Shown: piece after piece, positions 27,326 to 42,748 of the stretch | Layout: each line of letters starts with the position of its first letter | Numbering within the stretch: position 1 is the stretch's first letter | Origin: Paracidovorax anthurii | Lineage (GTDB): Bacteria > Pseudomonadota > Gammaproteobacteria > Burkholderiales > Burkholderiaceae_C | Direction of reading: 5' to 3' | Length of the DNA stretch: 64,000 nt | Assembly (NCBI RefSeq): GCF_003269065.1 | Contig: NZ_QLTA01000016.1 | Coordinates: 31,700 to 95,699 of the forward strand | Translations under genes and position numbers: made by a program | The notes under the pieces: generated by a model | Told to the model about the DNA's origin: nothing | Seen by the model: only the letters and a program-made list of their open reading frames with translations | The model's database searches: none

Positions 27326-28098
27326 CAGTGTGCTCCCTGCAACTGGCCGTCCGTGGTGCCCATGTAGGCCTCCATGACCTGGGGGTTGCGCGACACCTCC
27401 TCGTAGGCGCCCTCGGCCAGCACCGCGCCGCGCTGCAGCACCGTGATGCGGTCGGCGATGGTGGCGATCACCTTCATGTTGTGCTCCACCATGAGGATGG
27501 TGCGCCCCGCCGACACCTTCCGGATGAGCTGCGTGACCCGGTCCACGTCCTCGTGGCCCATGCCCTGCGTGGGCTCGTCGAGCAGCATCAGCTCGGGCTC
27601 CATCGCAAGGGTGGTGGCGATCTCCAGCGCGCGCTTGCGGCCGTAGGGCAGGTTCACCGTGACCTCGTCCGCCAGGGCCTCCAGCCCCACCTCGGCCAGC
27701 AGTTCGCGTGCGCGCCCGTCGAGCTGGCGCAGCGTGCGCTCGCTGCGCCAGAAGTGGAACGAGGTGCCCAGCCGCCGCTGCAGGCCCAGGCGCACGTTCT
27801 CCAGCAGCGTGAGGTGCGGGAACACCGCCGAGATCTGGAACGAGCGGATCACGCCGCGCCGGGCGATCTGCGCGGGCGCCTCGCGGGTGATGTCGGCGCC
27901 GTTGAACGTGATCGTGCCCGACGTGGGCTCCAGGAACTTCGTGAGCAGGTTGAAGCAGGTGGTCTTGCCCGCGCCGTTCGGGCCGATCAGCGCATGGATC
28001 GAGCCCCTGCGCACCGACAGATTCACATCGCTCACGGCGGTGAAGCCCTTGAATTCCTTGGTGAGGTGGCGGGTCTCGAGAATGGCGTCGTCGCTCAT
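27325..28098 (-). CDS. livG: Branched-chain amino acid ABC transporter ATPase LivG
   Basis: 257 residues. Walker A GPNGAGKTT, Q-loop FQISAVFPHLTLLENV, signature variant LPYGRKRALEIA (instead of LSxGQ), Walker B LMLLDEPTQGMG and H-loop VEHNM. LivG and LivF energise LivHM. First gene of the operon. The start at 28098 (MSDDAILETRHLTKEF) is chosen because the upstream in-frame extension is Pro/Arg-rich and lacks family similarity. Confidence 0.93.
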   Translation of the reverse strand: MSDDAILETRHLTKEFKGFTAVSDVNLSVRRGSIHALIGPNGAGKTTCFNLLTKFLEPTSGTITFNGADITREAPAQIARRGVIRSFQISAVFPHLTLLENVRLGLQRRLGTSFHFWRSERTLRQLDGRARELLAEVGLEALADEVTVNLPYGRKRALEIATTLAMEPELMLLDEPTQGMGHEDVDRVTQLIRKVSAGRTILMVEHNMKVIATIADRITVLQRGAVLAEGAYEEVSRNPQVMEAYMGTTDGQLQGAH

Positions 28099-28327
28099 GG
28101 GGCAGGCTGCCGCTCCGTGGTGGGCCCGGCAGGCTGGCCGGTCGCCCCGGGAAGGGCCGGCCCGCGCCTGGGGCATGTACGTGTTCGCAGTGCATCGTAT
28201 GCCCCCCGCCCGCGCTGCAGGAACTGGGACAAATGCCTACATATAAACGCCTATCCGGTCACCGCCCCTGGATGCCGCGCGGTGGCCCCGGCGGCTCCAC
28301 GGGGGAAATTTCAAGCCGAAACGCCGC

Positions 28328-28370
28328 CATGTCGCCGCGAAATCTACTGACTTTGCTACATAAACCATAG
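28328..28370 (+). repeat. ~44-bp dispersed repeat, intergenic plus-oriented copy
   Basis: Begins CATGTCGCCGCG exactly as in mutL, then CTACTGACTTTGCTAC and ends ACCATAG. TGCTA and TAGCA flank a 9-base loop. Confidence 0.65.
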
Positions 28371-28424
28371 CACATTGCAGCGGGCATGGAGCATTCCGAC
28401 CGCCACCGCGCGCGGCGGCGCTCC

Positions 28425-28430
28425 TACACT
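28425..28430 (+). promoter_or_regulatory. Possible -10 box of the exporter gene
   Basis: TACACT ends 6 bases before the preferred ATG (28437), suggesting a leaderless or nearly leaderless transcript. No convincing -35. Confidence 0.3.
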
Positions 28431-28436
28431 GGCCGG

Positions 28437-30284
<1,848 letters not shown>

Positions 30285-30425
30285 CCTCCCACACGGCTGG
30301 CTGCTGGGCGGCGACGGCATCGGGGCGCGTCACGAAGCCGCTGGCAGGCCTCTGCCGGCGCGGGCCCCGGCCGAAGCGGCGCCATCAGCGCGCCGATGGC
30401 GGGCGGGCCTGCCGCGGCCCGGCGC

Positions 30426-30911
30426 TCACTGCAGGGTTTCCTTCGCGGCGGCCGGCAGGGGCAACGGCAGCACGGCAATCCCCTCCTCCAGCAGTTGCCG
30501 GGTTTCATGGGGGCTGGACTGCCCGCGTATGGGGCGGTCCTCCGCCTCGCCGTGGTGGATGCGCCGGGCCTCCCGGGCGAATCCCTGGCCCACGTCCTCG
30601 GTGTTCGCCATCACGTGCCGCGCCATGCGCAGCCACGCGGCCTGCAGGGCCTTCGCAGACGGGTCGTACACCGCCGTGTCCGCCTCCGCCCCGCCCGGTG
30701 CCGCCGGGGGCGCCTTCGGCGGATCGGCAGGGCTGGCGCCGCCGGAGCGCAGATTGAGGCGCGGAGCGCTCAGCCCCTTGCGGATCGCGGTGCTGCCGCA
30801 CATCGGGCACTCCACGAGCCCGCGCGCCAGCTGGCCCTGGAAATCCTCTTCGGAAGCGAACCAGCCCTCGAAGGCATGGTCTTGCGCGCAATGGAGATCG
30901 AGCACCTTCAT
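30426..30911 (-). CDS. DUF1178 family protein
   Basis: 161 residues. MKVLDLHCAQDHAFEGWFAS and the zinc-ribbon-like LVECPMCGSTAIRKGLSAPRLN open the protein as in DUF1178. After an Ala/Pro linker come AWLRMARHVMANTEDVGQGFA and EARRIHHGEAEDRPIRGQ, the conserved C-terminal half. Function unknown, cytosolic. Located 40 bases after the DUF2818 gene, downstream of nuoN, a context often seen in related genomes. Confidence 0.85.
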   Translation of the reverse strand: MKVLDLHCAQDHAFEGWFASEEDFQGQLARGLVECPMCGSTAIRKGLSAPRLNLRSGGASPADPPKAPPAAPGGAEADTAVYDPSAKALQAAWLRMARHVMANTEDVGQGFAREARRIHHGEAEDRPIRGQSSPHETRQLLEEGIAVLPLPLPAAAKETLQ

Positions 30912-30951
30912 GGATGACACCAGCGCCTCAGGCAGCGAAGCAGAAACGCCT

Positions 30952-31257
30952 TCAGCCCTTGCGGCGCAGCAGATAGCGATAAACGAAGCCCGGGAACGCC
31001 AGCGTGGCGAACAGGGCCGCCGTGACGGCGTAGAACTCCCAGCCCTGGGGCGCCACCTGCCCCGCGCGCTTCTCCAACAGCAAGCCCAGCGCGCCCACCA
31101 GGAAATACAGCAGCACCAGCTCGCCCAGGCGGGCCGCCAGCGGCTTGGCGGGAACGGCACGGGGCCCCACCACCAGCCAGCGCTGATTGCAGAAAGGCAG
31201 ATTGGCGGCCACCAGGGCCGCCACGATCACCCACCAGACAGATGCGGAAAGCGACAC
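30952..31257 (-). CDS. DUF2818 family small membrane protein
   Basis: 101 residues from a GTG start; GTG 31287 (111 residues) is the alternative, and neither has a strong ribosome-binding site. Three hydrophobic segments: SASVWWVIVAALVAANLPF, LVLLYFLVGALGLLLE and YAVTAALFATLAFPGFVYRYL. The VAANLPF motif after the first helix and the position just downstream of nuoN match DUF2818. Function unknown; its frequent place behind the complex I genes suggests a respiratory-membrane role, which is inference. Confidence 0.75.
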   Translation of the reverse strand: MSLSASVWWVIVAALVAANLPFCNQRWLVVGPRAVPAKPLAARLGELVLLYFLVGALGLLLEKRAGQVAPQGWEFYAVTAALFATLAFPGFVYRYLLRRKG

Positions 31258-31405
31258 GGCGAAGGTCCGAAGTAACGGGAAACACACGGGGCACAGCCGG
31301 CAGGAACCGCAAGGCCCTTACCGCCCTGCCATGCGCTGGGCATGGCGTGGCGGGAACGGGAGGGTGCACTCATGCGGATGCAACTGGCACTGCACCACCC
31401 GTCAG

Positions 31406-31526
31406 AAGGCCGCGGAGCAGGCCAGGCCAGCGGACGCCGCGCAAGGGCCGCCCCGCCGCGCTGGCGTCGTCCCCCTTCCCGGCGATAGCCGAGAGAAGGG
31501 GGAAGGCGCGAAGCGCCACAGGGGGC
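31406..31526 (+). repeat. ~110-bp dispersed repeat, copy C
   Basis: Between DUF2818 and the nuoN stop. It starts AAGGCCGCGGAGCAGGCCA as in copy B and shares the GGCGTCGTCCCCCTT core, but the hairpin region is a longer variant (CCCTTCCCGG...GAGAAGGGGGAAGG). Confidence 0.7.
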
Positions 31527-31538
31527 TGTTGCTTCACT

Positions 31539-33032
31539 TCAAGTGGCCAGAGCACGCACCACGGCGTCGGCGCACAGGGCCATGAGCCCGCCGGGCACGA
31601 TGCCCAGGATCAGCACCAGCGCGCCGTTCACCGTCAGCACCATGCGCACGTCCAGCGGTGCGGACACGCTGGTGGCCGTGAGCGGCTCGTCGAAATACAT
31701 CACCTTCACGACGCGCAGGTAATAGAAGGCGCCGATCAGCGACATCATCACGGCGAAGACCGCCAGCCCGATGTACAGGCCCTGCCCCGAAGCGACGAGG
31801 GCCTGCAGCACGGCCAACTTGGCATAGAAGCCGACCATCGGCGGAATGCCGGCCAGCGAGAACAGGCAGACCGCCATCACGCCGGCGTAGAGCGGGCTGC
31901 GCTGGTTGAGCCCGGCGAGATCGGAAATCTCCTCGCTCTCGAACCCTTCGCGCGCCAGCAGCAGGATGATGCCGAAGCTCGCCAGCGTGGTCAGCACATA
32001 GGTCAGCACGTAGAACATGGCCGAGCTGTAGGCGTTCTCCACCGCATTGGTGTCCACGTTGCCGTTGACCACGCCCGAGAGCAGGCCCAGCAGCACGAAG
32101 CCCATCTGCGCGATCGTGGAATACGCCAGCATGCGCTTGAGGTTGGTCTGGGCGATGGCCGCGAGGTTGCCCACCAGCAGCGAGCCGATGGCCAGCACCG
32201 CGAGCATCTGCTGCCAGTCGATGGCGAGCGGCAGCAGGCCGTCCACCAGCAGGCGGATGGTGATCGCGAAGGCCGCCAGCTTGGGCGCGCCGCCGATCAC
32301 CAGCGTGACCGCGGTGGGCGCACCCTGGTACACGTCGGGAATCCACATGTGGAACGGCACCACGCCGAGCTTGAACGCCAGGCCGGCCACCACGAACACG
32401 AGGCCGAAGACCAGCACCTGGTGGCGGATCTGGCCGGCGTTCACGGCCTTGAAGACCTGGCCGATGTCGAGCGAACCCGTGGCGCCGTAGAGCATGGACA
32501 GGCCGTAGAGCAGGAAGCCGCTGGCCATCGCGCCCAGCACGAAATACTTCATCGCCGCTTCCGTGGACACCGTGTGGTCGCGGCGCAGCGCCACCAGCGC
32601 GTAGCTGGAGAGCGTGAGCAGTTCGAGGCCCAGGTAGATCACCAGGAAGTTGTTGCCCGAGATCATCACGAAGATGCCCAGCAGCGCGAACATCGACAGC
32701 GTGAACAGCTCGCCGCCGCGCAGCATGTCGCGGTCGGCGGCGTAGGGACGGCCATAGACCAGCGTGACCATCATGGCCACGGTGGCGAAGCACTTGAGCC
32801 AGTTGCCCATGGCGTCGCTCACCACCATGTTGCCGAAGCCGTAGAACGTGTTGCCGCTGCTCGCGTACATGGCCTGCAGGGCGGCCACCACGGCCAGCGT
32901 GAGCATGGTCAGCACGTAGGTGCCGGTGCGCCGGGCGCTCGTCACGCCCAGGTCCACGAGCGCGATCACGCACGCCATGACCAGGAGCACGATCTCCGGG
33001 TACACCGCCAGCCAGCTGATGTTGTCAATCAT
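31539..33032 (-). CDS. nuoN: NADH-quinone oxidoreductase subunit N
   Basis: 497 residues, about 14 membrane segments, of the Mrp-antiporter-like complex I arm. Key segments are [31 protein letters not shown] with the conserved helix-5 Glu, [26 protein letters not shown] with the helix-7 Lys, and [18 protein letters not shown]. Last gene of the nuoA-N operon. It pumps protons coupled to NADH:quinone electron transfer. Confidence 0.96.
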   Translation of the reverse strand: MIDNISWLAVYPEIVLLVMACVIALVDLGVTSARRTGTYVLTMLTLAVVAALQAMYASSGNTFYGFGNMVVSDAMGNWLKCFATVAMMVTLVYGRPYAADRDMLRGGELFTLSMFALLGIFVMISGNNFLVIYLGLELLTLSSYALVALRRDHTVSTEAAMKYFVLGAMASGFLLYGLSMLYGATGSLDIGQVFKAVNAGQIRHQVLVFGLVFVVAGLAFKLGVVPFHMWIPDVYQGAPTAVTLVIGGAPKLAAFAITIRLLVDGLLPLAIDWQQMLAVLAIGSLLVGNLAAIAQTNLKRMLAYSTIAQMGFVLLGLLSGVVNGNVDTNAVENAYSSAMFYVLTYVLTTLASFGIILLLAREGFESEEISDLAGLNQRSPLYAGVMAVCLFSLAGIPPMVGFYAKLAVLQALVASGQGLYIGLAVFAVMMSLIGAFYYLRVVKVMYFDEPLTATSVSAPLDVRMVLTVNGALVLILGIVPGGLMALCADAVVRALAT

Positions 33033-33057
33033 CTCGGGTCTCTCGTTGTCAGTCGGT

Positions 33058-34533
33058 TCAGTGGAGCTTGGTCAGCGCCACGTGCTTGAGCAGTTCGGCC
33101 ACCGACACGTCCATCACGTCGGTGAAGGGGCGCGGATAGAGGCCCATGACGAGCACGGCCACGGCCAGCAGGGCCAGTACCAGGAACTCGCGGCTGCCGA
33201 TGTCGGTCAGCTCCTTAACGTTGTCGTTCGCCACGGGGCCCAGGTACACGCGCTTGTACATCCACAGCGTGTAGGCCGCGCCGAAGATCAGCGCCGTGGC
33301 CGCAGCCAGGCCGATCCAGAAGTTGGCCTTCACGGCGCCCAGGATCACCATCCACTCGCCCACGAAGCCGGCGGTGCCCGGCAGACCGCAGTTGGCCATC
33401 GCGAACAGCAGCGCGAACGCCGCGAACTTGGGCATGGTGTTGACCACGCCGCCGTAGGCCGCGATCTCGCGGGAATGCACGCGGTCGTACAGCACGCCGA
33501 TCGAGAGGAACATCGCGCCCGACACGAAGCCGTGGGCGATCATCTGCACCAGCGCGCCGGAGACGCCCAGGTCATTGAAGATGAAGAAACCCAGCGTGAC
33601 GAAGCCCATGTGCGCCACGGACGAATACGCCACCAGCTTCTTCATGTCCTTCTGCACCATGGCGACCAGCCCGACGTAGATCACGGCCACGAGCGAGAGG
33701 GCGATCATCAGCCACGCCCATTCGCGCGCTGCGTCGGGGGCGATGGGCATGGCGAAGCGCAGGAAGCCATAGGCGCCCAGCTTCAGCATGATCGCGGCCA
33801 GCACGGCGGAGCCGCCCGTTGGCGCCTCCACGTGCACGTCCGGCAGCCAGGTGTGCACCGGCCACATCGGCACCTTCACGGCGAAGGCCGCGAAGAAGGC
33901 GAAGAACAGCAGCGTCTGCGCGCGCGCGGACAGCGGAAGCTGGTGCCACGTGGCGATGTCGAAGCTGCCGCCCGACTGGTTGTAGAGATACACCAGCGCG
34001 ATCAGCATCAGCAGCGAGCCGAGCAGCGTGTACAGGAAGAACTTGAACGCCGCGTAGATCTTGTTCGGGCCGCCCCAGATGCCGATGATGAGGTACATCG
34101 GGATCAGCGTGGCCTCGAAGAACACGTAAAACAGCAGGCCGTCGAGCGCGCTGAACACGCCGATCATCAGGCCCGACAGGATCAGGAACGCGCCCATGTA
34201 CTGGTTCACGCGCTCGGTGATCGACTCCCACGACGCGATCACCACGATCACCGTGATGAAGGCCGTGAGCGGCACGAACCAGAACGAAATACCGTCCACG
34301 CCCAGGTGGTAGTGCACGTTGAAACGCTCGATCCAGAGCAGCTTCTCGACGAACTGCGCGGCGGCGGTGCCGTTGTCGAAGCCGCTGTAGAGCGGCAGGG
34401 TGACCGCGAAGGCGATCAGCGCGCCAACCAGCGCGATCCAGCGCACGGCGCGCGCCTGCTCGTCGCGCCCGAAAGCCAGCAACAGGGCGCCGAAGGCGAT
34501 CGGCGTCCAGATGGCGAGACTCAACAAATGCAT
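33058..34533 (-). CDS. nuoM: NADH-quinone oxidoreductase subunit M
   Basis: 491 residues, antiporter-like membrane subunit. [20 protein letters not shown] carries the conserved Glu, [27 protein letters not shown] the Lys and His pair, and [20 protein letters not shown] the discontinuous helix. Spaced 25 bases from nuoN and 13 bases from nuoL, consistent with one operon. Confidence 0.96.
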   Translation of the reverse strand: MHLLSLAIWTPIAFGALLLAFGRDEQARAVRWIALVGALIAFAVTLPLYSGFDNGTAAAQFVEKLLWIERFNVHYHLGVDGISFWFVPLTAFITVIVVIASWESITERVNQYMGAFLILSGLMIGVFSALDGLLFYVFFEATLIPMYLIIGIWGGPNKIYAAFKFFLYTLLGSLLMLIALVYLYNQSGGSFDIATWHQLPLSARAQTLLFFAFFAAFAVKVPMWPVHTWLPDVHVEAPTGGSAVLAAIMLKLGAYGFLRFAMPIAPDAAREWAWLMIALSLVAVIYVGLVAMVQKDMKKLVAYSSVAHMGFVTLGFFIFNDLGVSGALVQMIAHGFVSGAMFLSIGVLYDRVHSREIAAYGGVVNTMPKFAAFALLFAMANCGLPGTAGFVGEWMVILGAVKANFWIGLAAATALIFGAAYTLWMYKRVYLGPVANDNVKELTDIGSREFLVLALLAVAVLVMGLYPRPFTDVMDVSVAELLKHVALTKLH

Positions 34534-34546
34534 TTTTCTTGTTCCC

Positions 34547-36580
<2,034 letters not shown>

Positions 36581-36608
36581 TCTTGAGAACCTTGCAAGTA
36601 CCGGCGGC

Positions 36609-36917
36609 TCAACCCTTGAGGGCGTTGAGATCTTCCGCGTTGATGCTGGTCTTGTTGCGGAACAGCAGCACCAGGATCGCCAGGCCGATGGCGGATTCGG
36701 CCGCGGCCACCGTCAGGATGAAGAACACGAACACCTGTCCGTGCATGTCACCCAGATAGTGCGAGAAGGCGACGAAGTTCATGTTCACGGCCAGGAGCAT
36801 CAGCTCGATGGCCATGAGCAGGACGATGAGGTTCTTGCGGTTCAGGAAGATGCCGATCACCGACAGCGCGAACAGCATCGCGCCCAGCGACAGGAAATGG
36901 CCCAGGGTCAGTGTCAT
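36609..36917 (-). CDS. nuoK: NADH-quinone oxidoreductase subunit K
   Basis: 102 residues, three membrane helices, with the conserved Glu in [19 protein letters not shown] and a second acidic position in [22 protein letters not shown] overlaps the nuoJ stop by ATGA. Part of the proton path of complex I. Confidence 0.96.
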   Translation of the reverse strand: MTLTLGHFLSLGAMLFALSVIGIFLNRKNLIVLLMAIELMLLAVNMNFVAFSHYLGDMHGQVFVFFILTVAAAESAIGLAILVLLFRNKTSINAEDLNALKG

Positions 36918-37579
36918 GCCTTCTTCTCCTCGGCGGGCGCGGAGGCCGCCTCCTCCACGGGCTTGCGCGTTGCGGCGACCTTCACCAGCGCCACGCGGTC
37001 GGCAGCGCGCACACGGACCTGGTCCGCCACGCTCACGACCTTGGTGTCCTTGCGCTGGCGCAGCGTGAGCGCGATCGCGGCGATCATGGCCACCAGCAGG
37101 ATCACCGCAGCGATCTCCACGGGGTACAGGTATTCGGTGTAGAGCAGCTTGCCCAGCGCCTTGGTGTTCGAATACGGAACGACCTGGCCCGCGGCGTCCA
37201 CCATGGCCGCTACGGCCTTGGGTTCATCCATGCCGCGGAAACCGCCCATCAGCACAGCGGCCATCTCCAGCGCGATGAGGGCGCCGATGAAAGCGGCCAG
37301 CGGGAAATGCCGCCAGAAACCCTGCCGCACCGTATCGATGTGGATGTCCAGCATCATCACGACGAACAGGAACAGCACCATCACCGCTCCCAGGTACACC
37401 AGCACCAGGGCGATCGCGAGGAATTCCGCCTTCAGCAGCAGCCACACGGCGGCGGCTTGCGAGAAGGCCAGGATCAGATGGAGTACCGCATGCACGGGAT
37501 TGCGCGCGGTGATGACCCGGAAGGCCGCATACAGCAGCACGACCGAGAACAGATAGAAGAAACCAGTCTTGGCGTCCAT
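36914..37579 (-). CDS. nuoJ: NADH-quinone oxidoreductase subunit J
   Basis: 221 residues. Five N-terminal helices include [47 protein letters not shown], split here by the conserved pi-bulge helix. The C-terminal 50 residues are a charged, Ala-rich tail ([13 protein letters not shown]) longer than in E. coli. Follows nuoI after 37 bases. Confidence 0.95.
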   Translation of the reverse strand: MDAKTGFFYLFSVVLLYAAFRVITARNPVHAVLHLILAFSQAAAVWLLLKAEFLAIALVLVYLGAVMVLFLFVVMMLDIHIDTVRQGFWRHFPLAAFIGALIALEMAAVLMGGFRGMDEPKAVAAMVDAAGQVVPYSNTKALGKLLYTEYLYPVEIAAVILLVAMIAAIALTLRQRKDTKVVSVADQVRVRAADRVALVKVAATRKPVEEAASAPAEEKKA

Positions 37580-37616
37580 GAATCGGTTCTTGTAGGGGTT
37601 GGTTCAGGAGCCGCCT

Positions 37617-38129
37617 TCAGCGGTACTTGGCATCGGCCGCCTTGGCCGCGGCGATCTCGGTCTCGTAGCGGTCGCCGACCGCCAGCAGCATGTCCTTGGT
37701 GAAGTACAGGTCGCCGCGCTTCTCGCCGTGGTATTCCAGGATGTGGGTCTCGACGATGGAATCGACCGGGCAGCTTTCCTCGCAGAAGCCGCAGAAGATG
37801 CACTTCGTGAGATCGATGTCATAGCGCGTGGTGCGGCGCGATCCATCGGCGCGCACGTCCGACTCGATGGTGATGGCCATCGCCGGGCACACGGCCTCGC
37901 ACAGCTTGCAGGCGATGCAGCGCTCTTCGCCGTTCTCGTAGCGGCGCAGCGCGTGCAGGCCGCGAAAGCGCGGCGAGAGGGGAGTCTTCTCCTCGGGGAA
38001 CTGCAACGTCACCTTGCGGCTGAACGTGTAGCGTCCGGTCAGGGCCATGCCCTTGACCAGTTCCACGAGCATGAAGCTCTTGAAAAAGTCCTTGAAGGAA
38101 AAAGATGAAGTAGCAGCAACAGCAGCCAT
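37617..38129 (-). CDS. nuoI: NADH-quinone oxidoreductase subunit I
   Basis: 170 residues. Two 4Fe-4S ferredoxin motifs, [16 protein letters not shown] and [18 protein letters not shown], carry clusters N6a and N6b leading to the quinone site. Preceded by the family segment [24 protein letters not shown]. Follows nuoH by 15 bases. Confidence 0.97.
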   Translation of the reverse strand: MAAVAATSSFSFKDFFKSFMLVELVKGMALTGRYTFSRKVTLQFPEEKTPLSPRFRGLHALRRYENGEERCIACKLCEAVCPAMAITIESDVRADGSRRTTRYDIDLTKCIFCGFCEESCPVDSIVETHILEYHGEKRGDLYFTKDMLLAVGDRYETEIAAAKAADAKYR

Positions 38130-38144
38130 GATGTCGTGTCCCGC

Positions 38145-39221
38145 TTATTTCCAGATGTTCCAGGGCGACAGCAGCCATCCGCCCACGATCAGCAGCCACA
38201 CCAGCGTGACCGGAATGAAGATCTTCCAGCCCAGGCGCATGATCTGGTCGTACCGGAAGCGCGGGAAGGTCGCGCGGATCCAGATGAACATGGACACCAC
38301 CAGGAAGGTCTTGAGGCCCAGCCAGATCCAGCCCGGGATGAAGTCCAGCGCGGCCACCGGCGAGAGCCAGCCCCCGAGGAACATGATCACGGCCAGGATC
38401 GACACCAGCCACATGCTGGCGTATTCGGCCAGGAAGAAGATCGCGAAGCCCATGCCCGAGTACTCGACCATGTGGCCCGCCACGATCTCGGCCTCGCCTT
38501 CCACCACGTCGAAGGGGTGGCGGTTGGTTTCGGCCACGCCGGAAATCAGATAGACGACGAAGATCGGCAGCAGGGGCAGCCAGTTCCACGAGAGGAACGA
38601 CAGGCCGGCATTCGCCATGACGCCATGCCCCTGGCCCAGCACGATCTGCGTGAGATTCATGCTGCCCGAGACCATGATGACCACGAGGAAGCAGAAGCCC
38701 ATCGCGATTTCGTAGCTCACCATCTGGGCCGATGCGCGCAGCGCGCCCAGGAAAGCGTACTTCGAGTTCGATGCCCAGCCGGCGATGATCACGCCGTACA
38801 CCTCGATCGAGGTGATCGCCATGATCAGCAGCAGGCCCGCATTCACGTTGGCCAGGGCCACGTCCGGACCGAAGGGGATCGCCACCCACGCCGCCAGCGC
38901 CGGCATGATGGCCATCACCGGACCCAGGATGAACAGGCCCTTGCTCGCTGCGGTGGGCTGGATGATTTCCTTGGTCAGCAGCTTCAGGCCGTCGGCCAGC
39001 GGCTGCAGCAACCCGAACGGGCCCACGCGGTTGGGGCCCTGGCGGACCTGCATGAAGCCCAGCAGCTTGCGCTCCCAGAGCGTGAGATAGGCCACCGCGC
39101 CCATGAGCGGCGCCAGGATGGCCACGATCTTGATCAGGTTCCAGAGCACGGGCCATGCCACGGCGGTCCACCATGGCTGGGCGACGAGATTGAGCCCGCC
39201 GTTGTAGAGCGCGTCGATCAT
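38145..39221 (-). CDS. nuoH: NADH-quinone oxidoreductase subunit H
   Basis: 358 residues. [25 protein letters not shown] and [22 protein letters not shown] are the conserved quinone-chamber loops. Eight helices hold the junction between the peripheral and membrane arms. ATG overlaps the nuoG TGA (ATGA). The reading frame stays open far upstream inside nuoG, but that is a shadow. Confidence 0.97.
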   Translation of the reverse strand: MIDALYNGGLNLVAQPWWTAVAWPVLWNLIKIVAILAPLMGAVAYLTLWERKLLGFMQVRQGPNRVGPFGLLQPLADGLKLLTKEIIQPTAASKGLFILGPVMAIMPALAAWVAIPFGPDVALANVNAGLLLIMAITSIEVYGVIIAGWASNSKYAFLGALRASAQMVSYEIAMGFCFLVVIMVSGSMNLTQIVLGQGHGVMANAGLSFLSWNWLPLLPIFVVYLISGVAETNRHPFDVVEGEAEIVAGHMVEYSGMGFAIFFLAEYASMWLVSILAVIMFLGGWLSPVAALDFIPGWIWLGLKTFLVVSMFIWIRATFPRFRYDQIMRLGWKIFIPVTLVWLLIVGGWLLSPWNIWK

Positions 39222-41371
39222 GCTGCCACTCCTTCCACAGCCACCGGCGCGGTCTGGCGCGCATCGACGGTCAGTTGCAGGGAGGGCGCGCGGCGCACGA
39301 GGCCGTCGAGTTGATAGATGGCGGCCACCACAGGCTCCGCGGCGGTTGCGGCGGGCACGGCTGCGGCCGTCTGCGTCGCGTTGCCGAGGCGATCGGCCGG
39401 CAGGTGCGACGGCAGTTCGCTGCCGGCAGCGATGCCGACGGCGTGCACCAGCACCTCCTGCGAGGTCTCGAAGCCGATGCCCTGGACCCCCAGCAGATTG
39501 CCCAGGACGCGCAGCACCTTCCATGCGGGGCGTGCATCGCCCAGGGGCTTGACCACGGCATGGAAGCCCTGCAGGCGGCCTTCGGCATTCACGAAGCTGC
39601 CGGAGGTCTCGGTGAACGGGGCGATGGGCAACAGCACGTCGCTGAATTCCAGGTTGGTCTTGAACGGGCTCAGCGTGACGACCATCTCCGCCTGCGCGAG
39701 CGCGGCGGCGGCCTGGGTGCCGGCGGCGGAATCGTGCACGGGCTCGGTGTTGAGCAGCAGCGCGGCCTTCAGGCCACCGGCCAGCATGCGGCCTGCATCG
39801 AGGCCGCCCTGGCGGGGCTGAGAGCCCACGAACTGTGCGCCGACCGTGTTGGCGGCCTCGGTGAGGTAACCCACCACGGCGCCGGTTTGCGCGCCGATCC
39901 ACTGGGCCAGGGCCAACAGCGACGAAGCCTGTGCATGGTGCGCGGCAGCGTTGCCGAGCAGCACGGCGCGGCCTTCGCCGGAGGCCAGCGAACGGGCGAT
40001 GGCAACCGCAGCATCGGTGACATGGCCAGAAGCCACGGGCGCGGCGACGCCACGCTCCTGCGCCACGGCGGCAGCGATGTCGGCCAGCGCAGCGGCCCAT
40101 TCGCCGGCGGGCGCCACGATGGACTGCGCCATCGGCATGGCCCAGTCGTAGGCGGCGGCATTCAACGCGCTCACGGCGCAACCCTTGCGGGCCGCCTGCC
40201 GGATGCGCTGGGCGAACAGCGGGTGGTCCTTGCGCAGGTTGGAGCCCACGACGAGCACGGATTGCAGCGAGGACAGCGCCGCGATGGGCATGCCCAGCCA
40301 GCGGATGCCCTCGGGCGCAGCGAACTCGGCGTTGCGCAGGCGGTAGTCGATGTTGTCGCTGCCCAGGCCGCGCACCAGCAGGCTGGCCAGGTGCAGCTCT
40401 TCCAGCGTGCTGTGGGGGCTGACCAGGGCACCGATGGCCTGCGCGCCATGGTCGGACTTGACGCCCTGCAGACCGTTGGCCACGTATTCCAGGGCCGTCT
40501 GCCAATCGACTTCCTTCCACTCGCCGCCCTGCTTGAGCATGGGCCGCGTGAGGCGGTCGGGGCCGTTCAGGGATTCGTAGGAGAAGCGGTCGCGGTCGGC
40601 GATCCAGCACTCGTTCACGTCTTCGTTCTCGAACGGAACGACGCGCATGACCTTGTGGTTCTTGACCTGCACGATGAGGTTCGCGCCCGTCGAATCGTGG
40701 GGGCTGACCGACTTGCGGCGCGACAGCTCCCAGGTGCGGGCGCTGTAGCGGAAGGGCTTGCTCGTGAGCGCCCCCACGGGGCAGATGTCGATCATGTTGC
40801 CCGACAGCTCGGAATCCACGGTGTCGCCGAGCACCGTGGTGATCTCGGAATGCTCGCCACGGTGGATCATGCCCAGCTCCATCACGCCGGCCACTTCCTG
40901 GCCGAAGCGCACGCAGCGGGTGCAGTGGATGCAGCGGCTCATCTCTTCCATGGAGATCAGCGGGCCGACGTCCTTGTGGAACACCACGCGCTTCTCTTCC
41001 TCGTAGCGCGAGGAGGAGCCGCCGTAGCCCACGGCCAGATCCTGCAGCTGGCACTCGCCGCCCTGGTCGCAGATGGGGCAATCCAGCGGGTGGTTGATGA
41101 GCAGGAACTCCATGACCGACTGCTGGGCCTTGATCGCCTTGTCGCTCTTGGTGCGCACGATCATGCCCTGGGTCACGGGCGTGGCGCAGGCCGGCATCGG
41201 CTTGGGCGCCTTCTCCACGTCCACCAGGCACATGCGGCAGTTGGCGGCGATGGAGAGCTTCTTGTGATAGCAGAAATGGGGGATATACGTGCCGGCCTTC
41301 TCGGCTGCATGCATCACCATGCAGCCTTCGGCGACTTCCACCTTCTGCCCGTCGAGTTCGATTTCAACCAT
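39218..41371 (-). CDS. nuoG: NADH-quinone oxidoreductase subunit G
   Basis: 717 residues. The N-terminal 2Fe-2S domain has [19 protein letters not shown] and CATPV; next come the His-ligated 4Fe-4S site, [18 protein letters not shown] and [10 protein letters not shown]. The remainder is a molybdopterin-oxidoreductase-like domain that has lost its cofactor. The length is typical of the shorter betaproteobacterial form. Follows nuoF by 15 bases. Confidence 0.96.
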   Translation of the reverse strand: MVEIELDGQKVEVAEGCMVMHAAEKAGTYIPHFCYHKKLSIAANCRMCLVDVEKAPKPMPACATPVTQGMIVRTKSDKAIKAQQSVMEFLLINHPLDCPICDQGGECQLQDLAVGYGGSSSRYEEEKRVVFHKDVGPLISMEEMSRCIHCTRCVRFGQEVAGVMELGMIHRGEHSEITTVLGDTVDSELSGNMIDICPVGALTSKPFRYSARTWELSRRKSVSPHDSTGANLIVQVKNHKVMRVVPFENEDVNECWIADRDRFSYESLNGPDRLTRPMLKQGGEWKEVDWQTALEYVANGLQGVKSDHGAQAIGALVSPHSTLEELHLASLLVRGLGSDNIDYRLRNAEFAAPEGIRWLGMPIAALSSLQSVLVVGSNLRKDHPLFAQRIRQAARKGCAVSALNAAAYDWAMPMAQSIVAPAGEWAAALADIAAAVAQERGVAAPVASGHVTDAAVAIARSLASGEGRAVLLGNAAAHHAQASSLLALAQWIGAQTGAVVGYLTEAANTVGAQFVGSQPRQGGLDAGRMLAGGLKAALLLNTEPVHDSAAGTQAAAALAQAEMVVTLSPFKTNLEFSDVLLPIAPFTETSGSFVNAEGRLQGFHAVVKPLGDARPAWKVLRVLGNLLGVQGIGFETSQEVLVHAVGIAAGSELPSHLPADRLGNATQTAAAVPAATAAEPVVAAIYQLDGLVRRAPSLQLTVDARQTAPVAVEGVAA

Positions 41372-41386
41372 ATGCGTTTCTCGCGA

Positions 41387-42748
41387 TCAGGCGGAGGCCG
41401 ATGCCTGCGGGGTCGTCTTGCTGCGGATCAGCGCTTCGAATTCCGGGCGGAAGTGCTTGATCATCGCGCGCACGGGCATGGCCGCTGCATCGCCCAGGGC
41501 GCAGATGGTGCGGCCCTGGATGTTGTCCGCCACCGAATTGAGCAGATCGAGATCGCCCTCGCGGCCCTGGCCGTGCTGGATACGATCGATCACGCGCCAC
41601 ATCCAGCCCGTGCCTTCGCGGCAGGGCGTGCACTGGCCGCAGGACTCGTGCGAGTAGAAATACGAAAGGCGCAAGAGACTCTCGACCATGCTGCGCGAGT
41701 CGTCCATCACGATCACCGCGCCGGAACCCAGCATGGAGCCGGCCTTGGCGATGGAGTCGTAGTCCATCGTGCATTCCATGATGACGGACGCCGGCAGCAC
41801 GGGGGCCGACGAGCCACCGGGAATCACGGCCTTGAGCTGGCGGCCCTTGCGCACGCCACCGGCCAGCTCCAGCAGCTTGGCGAACGGCGTGCCAAGTGGC
41901 ACTTCGTAGTTGCCGGGTTTCTCCACGTCGCCGGACACCGAGAAGATCTTGGTGCCGCCGTTGTTCGGCTTGCCGCAGGCCAGATAGGCCGCGCCGCCGT
42001 TGCGGATGATCCAGGGCACCGCCGCGAAGGTCTCGGTGTTGTTGATCGTCGTGGGCTTGCCGTAGAGGCCGAAGCTCGCCGGGAACGGCGGCTTGAAGCG
42101 CGGCTGACCCTTCTTGCCTTCCAGGGACTCCAGCAGGGCCGTTTCCTCACCGCAGATGTAGGCGCCGAAGCCATGGGCCGCATGCAGCTGGAAGCTGAAG
42201 CCGCTGCCCATGATCTTCTGGCCCAGGTATCCCGCGGCACGCGCCTCTTCCAGCGCGGCTTCGAAGCGATCGTAGGTCTGGAAGATCTCGCCGTGGATGT
42301 AGTTGTAGCCCACCGAGATGCCCATCGCGAAGGCCGCGATGATCATGCCCTCGATGACGATGTGCGGATTGAACTGCAGGATGTCGCGGTCCTTGCACGT
42401 GCCCGGCTCGCCCTCGTCGGAGTTGCAGACGAGGTACTTCTGGCCCGGGAAGGAGCGGGGCATGAAGCTCCACTTCAGGCCCGTGGGGAAGCCCGCGCCG
42501 CCGCGGCCGCGCAGGCCGGATTCCTTGACCGTGGCGATGACCTGATCCTGCGTCATCGGCTCGCCGCCGTCGGCGCCGAGGAGGATCTTGCGCAGGGCCT
42601 GGTAGCCGCCGCGCGCCTCGTAGTCCTTGATGCTCCAGTTGGTGCCGTCCAGGCCGGCATAGATCTGGGGCTCGATGTGGCGATCGTGGAAGCAGGTCTG
42701 GACGCCCGTGGCCTGGAACTGCGAAAGAATCTGCGCTGCCGTGGTCAT
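41387..42748 (-). CDS. nuoF: NADH-quinone oxidoreductase subunit F
   Basis: 453 residues. [16 protein letters not shown] is the NADH site, [14 protein letters not shown] the FMN site, and [15 protein letters not shown] with a later Cys ([10 protein letters not shown]) binds cluster N3. This subunit accepts hydride from NADH. ATG overlaps the nuoE stop (ATGA). Confidence 0.97.
   Translation of the reverse strand: MTTAAQILSQFQATGVQTCFHDRHIEPQIYAGLDGTNWSIKDYEARGGYQALRKILLGADGGEPMTQDQVIATVKESGLRGRGGAGFPTGLKWSFMPRSFPGQKYLVCNSDEGEPGTCKDRDILQFNPHIVIEGMIIAAFAMGISVGYNYIHGEIFQTYDRFEAALEEARAAGYLGQKIMGSGFSFQLHAAHGFGAYICGEETALLESLEGKKGQPRFKPPFPASFGLYGKPTTINNTETFAAVPWIIRNGGAAYLACGKPNNGGTKIFSVSGDVEKPGNYEVPLGTPFAKLLELAGGVRKGRQLKAVIPGGSSAPVLPASVIMECTMDYDSIAKAGSMLGSGAVIVMDDSRSMVESLLRLSYFYSHESCGQCTPCREGTGWMWRVIDRIQHGQGREGDLDLLNSVADNIQGRTICALGDAAAMPVRAMIKHFRPEFEALIRSKTTPQASASA

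Larger units (their letters stand above)
28099..28436. other. 338-bp divergent intergenic region livG / exporter
   Basis: It contains a ~44-bp repeat copy (28328-28370) and a possible -10 (28425-28430) for the exporter. No gene is supported. The livG promoter must lie here but I could not place it securely. Confidence 0.5.

Noticed and set aside
38145..41231. Apparent nuoG-nuoH fusion frame of about 1000 codons
   Set aside because: The NuoH-like part begins at an ATG overlapping the nuoG stop. The upstream portion of that frame is a shadow of nuoG, which has a complete frame of its own.
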